A stretch of 20,205 nt of DNA from Candidatus Faecalibacterium faecipullorum. Lineage in GTDB: Bacteria > Bacillota > Clostridia > Oscillospirales > Ruminococcaceae. Below, piece by piece: positions 1 through 6,586 of the stretch (its first letter is position 1; each line of letters starts with the position of its first letter). The notes under the pieces were generated by a model that saw only the letters and a list, made by a program, of their open reading frames with translations, was not told where the DNA came from and ran no database searches. Position numbers and translations under genes: made by a program. The DNA lies in NCBI GenBank assembly GCA_019118985.1, contig DWXX01000018.1, positions 1 through 20,205 of the forward strand, written 5' to 3'.

Positions 1-1623
1 CAGGATATACAGGCGGCCCTTGCGGCACTTCTCAAAGGCGTCGGCGATGATGTCGTAGGTCAGGCCGTCGATCTTGATGTCCATCTGAATGGCGGTGATG
101 CCCTTGCGGGTGCCGCCCACCTTAAAGTCCATGTCGCCGTGGAAGTCCTCGACCCCCTGGATGTCCAGCATGGTCATCCAGCGGTCGCCCTCGGTGATCA
201 GGCCGCAGGAGATGCCGGCCACCGGCGCCTTGATGGGCACGCCGGCGTCCATCAGCGCCAGGGTGGAGCCGCAGATCGACGCCTGCGAGGTCGACCCGTT
301 GGAGCTCAGCACCTCCGACACGCAGCGGATGGTGTAGGGGAAGTCCTCCATCGAGGGCAGCACCGGCACCAGGGCGCGCTCTGCCAGGGCGCCGTGGCCG
401 ATCTCACGCCGGCCGGGGCTGCGGGGGCTGCGGGCCTCGCCCACCGAGTAGGGCGGGAAGTTGTAGTGGTGGATATACCGCTTGGTCTGCTCGTCGGTCA
501 GATCGTCCATCAGCTGGCTGTCCTTGGTGCCGCCCAGGGTGCAGGTGGTCAGCACCTGGGTCTGCCCGCGGGTGAACATGCCCGAGCCGTGCACCCGGGG
601 CAGGATGCCCACCTCGGCGGCCAGCGGGCGGATCTCGTTGATGCCGCGGCCGTCCACCCGCTTGCCCTCGTCCAGCAGCCAGCGGCGGACGATCTGCTTT
701 TGCATCTTGTAGCTGATCAGGTCGAGGTCGGCGTCCGACAGGTCGGGGTACTCGGCGGCGATGTCGTCCAGGATGGGCAGCAGCGCGGCGTCGCGGACGT
801 TCTTGTCGTCGGTGTCCATGGCCGCCTTGAAGCGGTCGAGGTACTTGTCGCGGACGGCGTGGAAGATGTCCATGTCGATGCCGGCGGTCTGGAACTGCAC
901 TTTGGGCTTGCCCCGCTCGGCCACGATGCCGTTGATGAAGGCGATCACCTTCTTAATCTCGACATGGGCGGCCTTGATGGCGTCGAGCATGGTGTCCTCG
1001 TCCACCTCGTTGGCGCCTGCTTCGATCATGACGATCTTGTCCATGGTGCCGGCCACCGTCAGGGCCAGGTCGCTCACCCGGCGCTGCTCATAGGTGGGGT
1101 TGAGGACGATCTCGCCGTCCACAAGGCCCACCTGCACCCCGCCGATGGGGCCGTTCCAGGGGATCTCGGAGACGGCGGTCACCAGCGACGCGCCGATCAT
1201 GCCGGCGATCTCAGGGCTGCAGTCGGGGTCGACGCTCATCACCGTCATGGTGATGCACACGTCGTTGCGCATCTCTTTGGGGAACAGCGGGCGCATCGGG
1301 CGGTCGACCACCCGGCTGGTGAGGATGGCGCGCTCGCCGGGGCGGCCTTCCCGCCGCATGAAGCTGCCGGGGATGCGGCCGGCGGCGTAGAGCTTCTCCT
1401 CATACTCGACGCTCAAGGGGAAGAAGTCCACCCCTTCCCGGGGCTTGGGGCTCATGGTGACGTTGCACAGCACCACCGTCTCGCCGTAGCGGATCATGGC
1501 GCTGGCGTTGGACAGCCCGCACATCTTGCCCATCTCGGCCTTGAAGGGGCGGCCAGCCAGTTCCATCTCGTAGACCTTGTAATTGGGGAAGGTCTCAATG
1601 CGGGAGCCGAATTCGATTGCCAT
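1..1623 (-). CDS. pnp: Polynucleotide phosphorylase, 3' end missing (541 codons present)
   Basis: PNPase degrades RNA 3' to 5' by phosphorolysis, releasing nucleoside diphosphates; it is a cytoplasmic trimer. The visible part begins MAIESNSGIETFPNY and carries both RNase PH-like domains and the helical linker. Conserved family segments are PPYSVGEARSP followed by PGRREIGHGALAERAL in the second core, and GDMDFKVGGT, whose acidic residues belong to the catalytic metal site. Translation leaves the window at GRLYIL, just before the expected KH and S1 RNA-binding domains, so roughly 150 C-terminal residues lie outside. The ATG is preceded by a strong AGGAGG about 7 bases upstream. It lies downstream of rpsO on the same strand, beyond a terminator-like hairpin. 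No clear separate promoter was found, so read-through from rpsO is possible. Confidence 0.97.
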   Translation of the reverse strand, partial: MAIEFGSRIETFPNYKVYEMELAGRPFKAEMGKMCGLSNASAMIRYGETVVLCNVTMSPKPREGVDFFPLSVEYEEKLYAAGRIPGSFMRREGRPGERAILTSRVVDRPMRPLFPKEMRNDVCITMTVMSVDPDCSPEIAGMIGASLVTAVSEIPWNGPIGGVQVGLVDGEIVLNPTYEQRRVSDLALTVAGTMDKIVMIEAGANEVDEDTMLDAIKAAHVEIKKVIAFINGIVAERGKPKVQFQTAGIDMDIFHAVRDKYLDRFKAAMDTDDKNVRDAALLPILDDIAAEYPDLSDADLDLISYKMQKQIVRRWLLDEGKRVDGRGINEIRPLAAEVGILPRVHGSGMFTRGQTQVLTTCTLGGTKDSQLMDDLTDEQTKRYIHHYNFPPYSVGEARSPRSPGRREIGHGALAERALVPVLPSMEDFPYTIRCVSEVLSSNGSTSQASICGSTLALMDAGVPIKAPVAGISCGLITEGDRWMTMLDIQGVEDFHGDMDFKVGGTRKGITAIQMDIKIDGLTYDIIADAFEKCRKGRLYIL

Positions 1624-1715
1624 TTGGTTACCTCCTTGTCGGCGCGGGCGCTGTGCGTCCGGCGCCATGTTTGATCCCATATCTCCAAGGCCGGCCCCGC
1701 CGCGGGCTATAGCAA

Positions 1716-1755
1716 TAAATCCGCCGCCCGAGCCGCTGCTCAGGCGTCCGATTTA
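1716..1755 (-). promoter_or_regulatory. Long imperfect hairpin in the rpsO-pnp spacer
   Basis: The 223 bases between the rpsO terminator and pnp contain no gene. Within them TAAATC (1716-1721) pairs with GATTTA (1750-1755), CGCC (1722-1725) with GGCG (1743-1746), and GAGC (1730-1733) with GCTC (1738-1741) around a four-base loop. In E. coli a large stem upstream of pnp is cut by RNase III and mediates PNPase autoregulation; whether this one does the same is inference. No convincing pnp promoter was seen here. Confidence 0.4.
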
Positions 1756-1846
1756 CTGCTGCAACACGCAGCGGGCGGCCCTGTTTCCTTCATCAGGCCG
1801 TCTGCGGCCCCCGTGGGCCCCTGTTGGATGCAAGCAAAAACGCAAA

Positions 1847-1875
1847 GGGCAGGCACCCATGCATGGCGCCTGCCC
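1847..1875 (-). terminator. Intrinsic terminator of rpsO
   Basis: GGGCAGGCACC (1847-1857) and GGCGCCTGCCC (1865-1875) form an 11-position stem with one mismatch and a 7-base loop, starting 18 bases past the rpsO stop. Read on the minus strand it is followed by TTTGCGTTTTTG, an interrupted T tract, so termination may be partial and allow read-through into pnp. Confidence 0.75.
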
Positions 1876-1893
1876 CTCCGTTCATTGTAGTGA

Positions 1894-2148
1894 TTACTTG
1901 CGCAGACCCAGCGTGGCGATCAGAGCGCGGTAGCGTTCCACATCCTTCTTCTGCAGGTAAGCCAGCAGATTGCGGCGGCGGCCGACCATCTTGAGCAGGC
2001 CGCGGCGGCTGTGGTGATCGTTGGGGTTCTTCTTGAGGTGCTCGTTCAGCTCATTGATGTGAGCGGTCAGCAGCGCGACCTGCACCTCGGGGGAGCCGGT
2101 GTCCTTCTCGTTGAGGGCGACCTTGGCCATAACTTCCTGTTTGTTCAT
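1894..2148 (-). CDS. rpsO: 30S ribosomal protein S15
   Basis: S15 is a primary 16S rRNA-binding protein that organises the platform of the small subunit by binding a three-way junction. The 84-residue product contains the family hallmarks TGSPEVQVALLT, DHHSRRGLL, VGRRRNLLAYL and DVERYRALI. The N-terminus (MNKQEVMAKVALNEKD) is about five residues shorter than in typical 88-89 residue S15. The reading frame continues upstream to 2520, but the start at 2148 is chosen because AGAGG (2158-2162) sits nine bases before it and a promoter maps at 2252-2280, inside the longer frame. It has its own promoter, a structured leader and a terminator, and precedes pnp. Confidence 0.97.
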   Translation of the reverse strand: MNKQEVMAKVALNEKDTGSPEVQVALLTAHINELNEHLKKNPNDHHSRRGLLKMVGRRRNLLAYLQKKDVERYRALIATLGLRK

Positions 2149-2245
2149 TTGCAGATACCTCTTTCTGATTTTCTGCCGCGACAGGGCGGTGGGAACCGGT
2201 CTCTCCCTGTTTGTGGGCATACTCCCATCGCTGCGCCGCGGTAAC
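2149..2245 (-). promoter_or_regulatory. Structured rpsO leader, candidate S15 autoregulatory element
   Basis: The predicted 97-nt leader can fold into a three-way junction. P1 pairs 2237-2241 with 2176-2180 (CGCGG/CCGCG). P2 pairs 2205-2210 with 2181-2186 (ACAGGG/CCCTGT on the minus strand), extended by CGGT/ACCG (2187-2190 with 2195-2198). P3 pairs 2214-2217 with 2224-2227. Next to it GCAGA (2172-2176) can pair with TCTGC (2151-2155), placing the Shine-Dalgarno in a hairpin loop. S15 is known to bind three-way junctions and to repress its own mRNA in several bacteria through dissimilar leader folds; the assignment here is inference. Confidence 0.5.
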
Positions 2246-2251
2246 GTTGAT

Positions 2252-2280
2252 AGTATAGCAAAAACCCGCGCAAAAAGCAA
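2252..2280 (-). promoter_or_regulatory. rpsO promoter
   Basis: On the minus strand, TTGCTT (2275-2280) and TATACT (2252-2257) are separated by 17 bases. Transcription would start near 2245, immediately before the structured leader. Confidence 0.8.
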
Positions 2281-2295
2281 GCGGTAAATCCGTGA

Positions 2296-2309
2296 ATTGT
2301 TAAAACAAT
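2296..2309. repeat. Small inverted repeat between divergent promoters
   Basis: ATTGTT (2296-2301) and AACAAT (2304-2309) form a 6-bp inverted repeat with a two-base centre. It lies between the -35 boxes of the divergent rpsO and esterase promoters, a possible operator position. It is short and AT-rich, so chance is not excluded. Confidence 0.25.
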
Positions 2310-2330
2310 CTGCCCGCTTACATCCGGCCC

Positions 2331-2358
2331 TTGCGCCGGGCGGATTTTCCGGTATACT
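2331..2358 (+). promoter_or_regulatory. Carboxylesterase promoter
   Basis: TTGCGC (2331-2336), a 16-base spacer and TATACT (2353-2358) give a sigma-A-type promoter starting near 2365, only about 25 bases before the ATG. The same -35/-10 pair recurs before the aminopeptidase gene at 14247-14275. Confidence 0.7.
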
Positions 2359-2389
2359 GAAAGGGTAAAACAGGAAGGATGTGACAGAG

Positions 2390-4069
2390 ATGGAACTTTC
2401 ACGGCGCAGTTTTCTCAAGGCGGGCGGGACCCTTGCCGCCGCCGGGCTGTGCGGCGCGCTGGATGCGGACGCCGCCGGCGCGCCGCCGATGCAGACGTCC
2501 GCCGGCGCCGCCCGCCCCACCGCCTATGGGGCGGTAACGGGCCGCGGCCTCGGCGGCGGGGTAAACGTCTGGTACGGGGTGCCCTATGCGGCGCCCCCGT
2601 CGGGGGGCCTGCGCTGGCAGAGCCCGCAGCCGCCCGCCCCCTGGCGCGCCCCCCTCGACTGCACCGCCCCCGCCCCCATGGCGCTGCAGCCCTGCGGCGG
2701 CGCGGCGGCCGGCAGCGAGGACTGCCTGCGGCTGGACATCTACGCCCCCGCAAACGCGGCGGGGCTGCCGGTGGCGGTCTACTTCCACGGCGGCAGCAAC
2801 CGCACCGGCACCACCCTGGAGATGAACGGCGCCCGCCTGGCACAAAAGGCCGGCTGCGTCGTCGTCTCGGCGGGGTACCGGCTGGGCCTGCTGGGCTTCA
2901 ACAGCCTGCCCGCCCTCTGCGCCGGGCCGGACGCCACCGGCAACTTCGCGCTGCTGGACGCCGCCCGCGCCTTTGACTGGGTGGAAGAGAACATCACAGC
3001 CTTCGGCGGGGACCCCCGCAACGTCACCGCCCTCGGCTTTTCGGCCGGCGGGCGGGACGTGCTGGCCATGCTGGCGAGCCCGCTGTTCGCCGGGCGGTTC
3101 CACAAGGCGGCGGCCCTCTCGGCCGGGCTGACCATGACCGACCCCGCCGCGGCCGCCCGGCAGACCGCCCGCGCCTTCGCCCCCCTCGCGGTGGAGGACG
3201 GGCTGTTCGCCGCTGAATCCGACGCCCTGCCCTGGCTGCTCACCGACGGCGGCGACGTCCGCCGCTGGCTGTACGACCTCGACCCCGCCCGGCTGTGCGT
3301 CCTGATGCCGGAGGGCGGGGACCTCCGGCTGAACCATTTCCCGCAGCTGTTCGCCGACGGGGTGACGCTGCCGGCCGGGGGCTTTGCGCAGGCGGCAAAC
3401 AGCGGCGTCCCCCTGCTGCTGGTCACCGGCGCGACCGAGTTCAGCCTTTTTAATCCGATGCCCGACTGGTATCAGGGGCAGGGCCTCTCCCCCGCCGACG
3501 CCGCGGCCGCTCGGCAGACCGCCTGCGGGTACGGCTCGGCGCTCTACCGGGTGTTCAACGGCGCAGCCGCGGCCGCAGCCCTTGCCCCCCGCACCGGCGC
3601 GCCGGTCTGGCTCTGTGAGCTGGACTGCGGCGCGCCCGGCAGCCGCAGCCCCATCACCGCGCTGGGCCTCGGCTCCTACCACGGCATCAGCCTGCCCCTC
3701 CTCACGGGGGAGAACAGCCTGGCCGCCGTCGCCCCCCTCGACGGAGCGGGCTGGCAGGCGGTGTCCGACGCCCTCACCGGGGCGCTGGCCGCCTTCCTGC
3801 GCAGCGGCGACCCCGGCGGCAGCCCCCTGCCCGTCTGGCAGCCCTGGACGGCCGGCGCGCCGCAGGCCATGGCCCTGGACGCCGACGGCGACGGCCTTGC
3901 CGCCGCGGTGCGCCCCGCCCCCGCCGACTGCGGCCCCATCCTCGACGCCCTCGCCGCCGACCCCTGCCCGCCGGCCGCCAAAGACCTCGTCATCCGCCGC
4001 GTCCTCAACGGCCGCATCTTCTCCGCCCCCCTCGACGCCCGCTTCGGCAACGAGAGCTTGTGGGTATAA
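2390..4069 (+). CDS. Type-B carboxylesterase with Tat signal peptide
   Basis: A 559-residue serine hydrolase of the carboxylesterase type B (para-nitrobenzyl esterase/cholinesterase-like) family, probably exported. The N-terminus MELSRRSFLKAGGTLAAAGL is a twin-arginine signal (Arg5-Arg6), with a likely AXA-type cleavage near residue 31. Family features are EDCLRLDIYAP, the oxyanion-hole HGG in VYFHGGSN, the nucleophile elbow GFSAGG (Ser218), the acid in GATEFSLF (Glu350) and the histidine in GSYHGISLP (His431). The elbow has Phe where the family usually has Glu (GESAGG). ATG 2390 is preferred over GTG 2381 because AGGAAGG (2372-2378) is too close to the latter and the Tat signal starts properly. 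The gene is extremely GC-rich, and no terminator separates it from the TA operon downstream. Substrate is unknown. Confidence 0.9.
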   Translation: MELSRRSFLKAGGTLAAAGLCGALDADAAGAPPMQTSAGAARPTAYGAVTGRGLGGGVNVWYGVPYAAPPSGGLRWQSPQPPAPWRAPLDCTAPAPMALQPCGGAAAGSEDCLRLDIYAPANAAGLPVAVYFHGGSNRTGTTLEMNGARLAQKAGCVVVSAGYRLGLLGFNSLPALCAGPDATGNFALLDAARAFDWVEENITAFGGDPRNVTALGFSAGGRDVLAMLASPLFAGRFHKAAALSAGLTMTDPAAAARQTARAFAPLAVEDGLFAAESDALPWLLTDGGDVRRWLYDLDPARLCVLMPEGGDLRLNHFPQLFADGVTLPAGGFAQAANSGVPLLLVTGATEFSLFNPMPDWYQGQGLSPADAAAARQTACGYGSALYRVFNGAAAAAALAPRTGAPVWLCELDCGAPGSRSPITALGLGSYHGISLPLLTGENSLAAVAPLDGAGWQAVSDALTGALAAFLRSGDPGGSPLPVWQPWTAGAPQAMALDADGDGLAAAVRPAPADCGPILDALAADPCPPAAKDLVIRRVLNGRIFSAPLDARFGNESLWV

Positions 4070-4080
4070 AAGACAGGGCT

Positions 4081-4118
4081 GTATACTTTTGTACATAGTT
4101 ATGCTATAATAGTGTACA
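4081..4118 (+). promoter_or_regulatory. TA operon promoter with flanking operator-like repeats
   Basis: An extended -10, TGCTATAAT, ends at 4110 (hexamer 4105-4110); no good -35 is present, which an extended -10 can tolerate. Two copies of the palindrome TGTACA (4090-4095 and 4113-4118) flank it with centres 23 bp apart, about two helical turns, and GTATAC lies at 4081-4086. Antitoxins of this class commonly repress their own promoters by binding such repeats, so this is a good operator candidate. Confidence 0.65.
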
Positions 4119-4135
4119 GAAAGGGAGGTGCCATT

Positions 4136-4405
4136 ATGCCGCAGATCAGACCCATCACAGACCTTCGCAACACCAACGAAATTTCAGACATCTGTCATTC
4201 CAGTCACGAGCCTGTGTTCATCACCAAAAACGGCTATGGAGACCTGGTCGTCATGGGCATCGAAGTCTATGAGGCAATGGTTGAGGACGCCGCAGCCGAC
4301 GCCGCGATCACGCAGGCTGAAGCGCAGCTCAAACAGGGCGGCAGGCTGTATGATGCGAGGGAGGCCCTGGCTTCCTTGAGGAGAAAGCACTTTGGAACAC
4401 TATAA
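4136..4405 (+). CDS. Type II antitoxin, Phd/YefM family
   Basis: An 89-residue protein resembling Phd/YefM antitoxins: an N-terminal DNA-binding fold that also represses the operon, and a C-terminal tail that wraps and neutralises the toxin. Characteristic segments are IRPITDLRNTNEISDICH, EPVFITKNGYGDLVVM and the following helix GIEVYEAM. The C-terminal half (about 55-89) is charged and helical, with KQGG and LASLRRKHF, as expected for the toxin-binding part. The start at 4136 is set by GGGAGG (4123-4128), seven bases upstream; an in-frame GTG at 4112 lies within the promoter region and is rejected. The last 14 bases overlap the toxin gene, implying translational coupling. Base composition is less GC-rich than the esterase, consistent with mobile accessory DNA. 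Confidence 0.9.
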   Translation: MPQIRPITDLRNTNEISDICHSSHEPVFITKNGYGDLVVMGIEVYEAMVEDAAADAAITQAEAQLKQGGRLYDAREALASLRRKHFGTL

Positions 4406-4694
4406 CGTCAAGATCTCCGAGCAGGCTTTTCAGGACCTCGACCGCATCTACGCCTACATCGCGCATACCCTTCTGGAACCGGCAACCGCCGCCGGTCTGC
4501 TGGACCGCATTGAAAAAGCCATCCTGTCCCTGGAGCAGCTGCCGTACCGCTGCCCGGAACGTGCCCGCGGCATCTATGCCGGCAAAGGCTACCGGCAGCT
4601 TTTGATGGAACATTATACCATCATATTCCGCGTCAGCGAACAGACGAAGGACGTCATCATCGTCACGGTTCGTCATGCCAGCTCCCGTTTTTAG
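4392..4694 (+). CDS. Type II toxin, RelE/ParE superfamily
   Basis: A 100-residue protein with the RelE/ParE fold pattern: ISEQAFQDLDRIYAYIAHTL in the N-terminal helices, a central LLDRIEKAILSLEQLPYRC, then GKGYRQLLMEHYTIIFRV and VIIVTVRHA strands. The GKGYR-L-YTIIFRV order is closer to ParE than to classical RelE, so gyrase poisoning is possible, but ribosome-dependent mRNA cleavage cannot be ruled out from sequence. It starts with TTG at 4392, supported by GAGGAG (4378-4383) eight bases upstream inside the antitoxin gene. No ATG is available near the N-terminus. A weak start codon in an overlap fits lower toxin than antitoxin synthesis. The partner antitoxin lies immediately upstream and a strong terminator follows. 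Confidence 0.9.
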   Translation: MEHYNVKISEQAFQDLDRIYAYIAHTLLEPATAAGLLDRIEKAILSLEQLPYRCPERARGIYAGKGYRQLLMEHYTIIFRVSEQTKDVIIVTVRHASSRF

Positions 4695-4703
4695 CACCAA
4701 AAA

Positions 4704-4729
4704 AGCCCGCCGTCGGCTGACGGCGGGCT
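4704..4729. terminator. Bidirectional terminator between TA operon and ribF
   Basis: AGCCCGCCGTC (4704-4714) and GACGGCGGGCT (4719-4729) form a perfect 11-bp stem with a GGCT loop. It is flanked by an A run on the left and a T run (4729-4733) on the right, so it can stop the convergent toxin and ribF transcripts. Confidence 0.95.
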
Positions 4730-4736
4730 TTTTGGT

Positions 4737-5660
4737 TCAGATAGACTGGGCGAAATATGCCTCGGCGCGGCGGGCGGCGTTCTGGATGCAGTCCCGCAGC
4801 TCGGCGAGGGTGTCGAACTTTTTGCTGGGGCTCAGGTAGGCGAAGAATTCCACCACCGGGTCGGCGCCGTACAAGTCGCCCGAAAAGCCGGGGATGAAGG
4901 TCTCGCAGGTGACCTTGGCCGGGTCGTCGTTGACGGTGGGCCGGCTGCCCAGACCGGTGGCCGAGGGGTAGGCCCTGCCGTCGATCCAGGTGCGGGTGAT
5001 GTAGATGCCGTACCGCGGCAGCTGGTAGCCCTCGGGGTAGACCTGGTTGATGGTGGGCACCCCCAGCTTGTGGCCCAGCCCCGCCCCGTGCTGCACCGGG
5101 AACCGGATGGCATAGGGCGTGCCCAGCATGGCGTTGGCCGCCGGGATGTCACCGCCCTCCAGCGCCTGGCGGATGCGGCTGGAGGAGACCGGCCTGCCCT
5201 CATACTGGGCCATGGGCAGCACGTGTACCTCCACCCCCAGCGGGGCGCAGAGCTTTTGCAGCAGGGCCGGGTCGCCGGCGGCCTTCACCCCGAAGGTGAA
5301 GTTCTCGCCGCAGTAGAAGGCCCGCGCCCTGCAGTCGGCCACCAGGCCGTAGACGAACTGCTCGGGGGTCATGGCCTGGATGTCGGCGAAGGTGGGCACC
5401 AGATAGTGCTCTATCCCGAGGCCGGCGATCAGGCGGCGCTTGTCCTCCACCGAGTAGAGGCGGCGGCCCTTGATCTTGCTGCCGCCCGGCAGCTTGAAGG
5501 TGAAGAGGGCGGGCGCGGCGCCGTGGGCGCGGGCCCAGTCCACCGCGCCGCCGATCACCGTCCGGTGCCCGATGTGGATGCCGTCAAAGTAGCCCAGCGC
5601 CACCGCGCTGCCCTGCTTTTCCCCCAGGTCGAGGGGCGACATATTGGTATAGATCTGCAT
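4737..5660 (-). CDS. ribF: Bifunctional riboflavin kinase/FAD synthetase
   Basis: RibF phosphorylates riboflavin to FMN and adenylylates FMN to FAD. The 307-residue product has the N-terminal nucleotidyltransferase motif GYFDGIHIGHR (residues 23-33), the second adenylylation motif VSSSRIRQALEGGD, and a C-terminal flavokinase domain with GHKLGVPTINQVYPEG (PTxN magnesium/ATP motif) and YGIYITR. Length matches the family (about 305-315). The start is ambiguous: ATG 5660 (MQIYTNMS) matches the usual RibF beginning and has GGGAAGG just upstream, though only about 3 bases away. An in-frame ATG at 5702 overlaps the truB stop as ATGA and would add 14 residues. It is the last gene of the rimP-ribF operon and ends at a shared terminator. 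Confidence 0.96.
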   Translation of the reverse strand: MQIYTNMSPLDLGEKQGSAVALGYFDGIHIGHRTVIGGAVDWARAHGAAPALFTFKLPGGSKIKGRRLYSVEDKRRLIAGLGIEHYLVPTFADIQAMTPEQFVYGLVADCRARAFYCGENFTFGVKAAGDPALLQKLCAPLGVEVHVLPMAQYEGRPVSSSRIRQALEGGDIPAANAMLGTPYAIRFPVQHGAGLGHKLGVPTINQVYPEGYQLPRYGIYITRTWIDGRAYPSATGLGSRPTVNDDPAKVTCETFIPGFSGDLYGADPVVEFFAYLSPSKKFDTLAELRDCIQNAARRAEAYFAQSI

Positions 5661-5698
5661 AGTCCTTCCCGTTCCCCCAGCGGCTCTCACCGAGCCGG

Positions 5699-6586
5699 TC
5701 ATTCCGTACGTTCCACAAACAGCTTTTCCACCCGCAGCGCCCCGCCGGCGACCTTCGCCAGGCCCAGAAACTGCCCGGCCTCGTCCCGCACACGGTAGCG
5801 GCCCTCGGCGGCGGGGTAGCGGCTGGTGGGGCAGCCGTTGTACAGCCTGGCTGCCGTGGGCCCGTCCACCTGCAGAAGGGGCAGCGGCTCAAAGACCCGC
5901 TCCACCGGCAGCAGCAGCGCCGCGAGGGCGTCGGGGCCCTTTTCACCGGCGGCGACGATCTCTTCCATGCTGTGGGCGTCCGCCTCGGTGAAAAGGCCCG
6001 CCCGGGTGCGGCGCAGCCCGCTCATGGCGCCGAGCTGCCCGATGGAAGCGGCGATGTCCTCCAGCAAGGTGCGGATATACGTCCCTTTGGAGCAGCGCAC
6101 CGTCAGGACATACTCCCCGGCGGCGGGGCTGCCCCCGTACTCGATGCCGTAGACCTCGATGGGGCGGGCTTTGCGCTCCACCGTCAGGCCCTGCCGGGCC
6201 GCCTTATAGAGGGGCTGCCCGTTGACCTTGACCGCCGAGTACATGGGCGGGGTCTGCATCTGCGGCCCCACAAACCGGGGCAGCGCGGCGATGAGCTCCG
6301 CCTCGCCGGCGGTGACGGGGGCGCACTCCAGCACCGTGCCGGTGACGTCGCCGGTGTCGGTGCGGCAGCCCAGCCGCAGCACGGCGCGGTAGGTCTTGTC
6401 GTGGTCCAGCTGCAGGTCCACCGCCTTGCTCGCCCCGCCGCAGAAGACCGGCAGCACGCCGGTGGCCATGGGGTCCAGCGTGCCGCTGTGGCCCAGCCTG
6501 CGGGTGCCCAGCACCCGGCGCAGCTTTGCCACCACGTCGAAACTGGTCCAGCCGGCGGGCTTATCCGCCACAAGGATCCCCTGCAT
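5699..6586 (-). CDS. truB: tRNA pseudouridine(55) synthase
   Basis: TruB isomerises U55 to pseudouridine in the T-arm of elongator tRNAs. The 295-residue protein starts MQGILVADKPAGWTSFDVV. It contains the catalytic motif GHSGTLDPMATGVLP, with nucleophile Asp38 (family consensus GHTGTLDP, here Ser for Thr), followed by KTYRAVLRLGCRTDTGD and CSKGTYIRTLLEDIA. The last region (about 230-295) resembles a small C-terminal RNA-binding extension. Its ATG shares one base with the nrnA stop (TGATG), and its ribosome binding site AGGAGGGG lies in the end of nrnA, so the two are probably translationally coupled. Confidence 0.97.
   Translation of the reverse strand: MQGILVADKPAGWTSFDVVAKLRRVLGTRRLGHSGTLDPMATGVLPVFCGGASKAVDLQLDHDKTYRAVLRLGCRTDTGDVTGTVLECAPVTAGEAELIAALPRFVGPQMQTPPMYSAVKVNGQPLYKAARQGLTVERKARPIEVYGIEYGGSPAAGEYVLTVRCSKGTYIRTLLEDIAASIGQLGAMSGLRRTRAGLFTEADAHSMEEIVAAGEKGPDALAALLLPVERVFEPLPLLQVDGPTAARLYNGCPTSRYPAAEGRYRVRDEAGQFLGLAKVAGGALRVEKLFVERTE

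Noticed and set aside
139..1674. 511-codon open frame on the plus strand
   Set aside because: It is antisense to pnp. The protein is a low-information string rich in Gly, Ala, Val, His and Asp, as produced by high-GC codon use on the opposite strand.
1695..1720. Possible pnp promoter around TATAGC
   Set aside because: No acceptable -35 box at 16-18 bases, and it overlaps the long hairpin, so it was not called.
2381..2389. GTG start for the esterase three codons upstream
   Set aside because: Only two bases separate it from AGGAAGG, and ATG 2390 gives a standard Tat signal peptide.
2440..2470. Lipobox in the esterase signal (GLCGAL)
   Set aside because: The residue before Cys is Leu instead of Gly, Ala or Ser, so a lipoprotein cleavage is unlikely; a Tat signal explains the segment.
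2399..4096. 565-codon open frame on the minus strand
   Set aside because: Antisense to the carboxylesterase, whose catalytic triad and signal peptide are on the plus strand.
5661..5702. Longer ribF start at ATG 5702 overlapping the truB stop as ATGA
   Set aside because: Attractive for coupling, but the added residues (MTGSVRAAGGTGRT) resemble no RibF N-terminus and the upstream ribosome binding site is weak. Kept as an alternative only.
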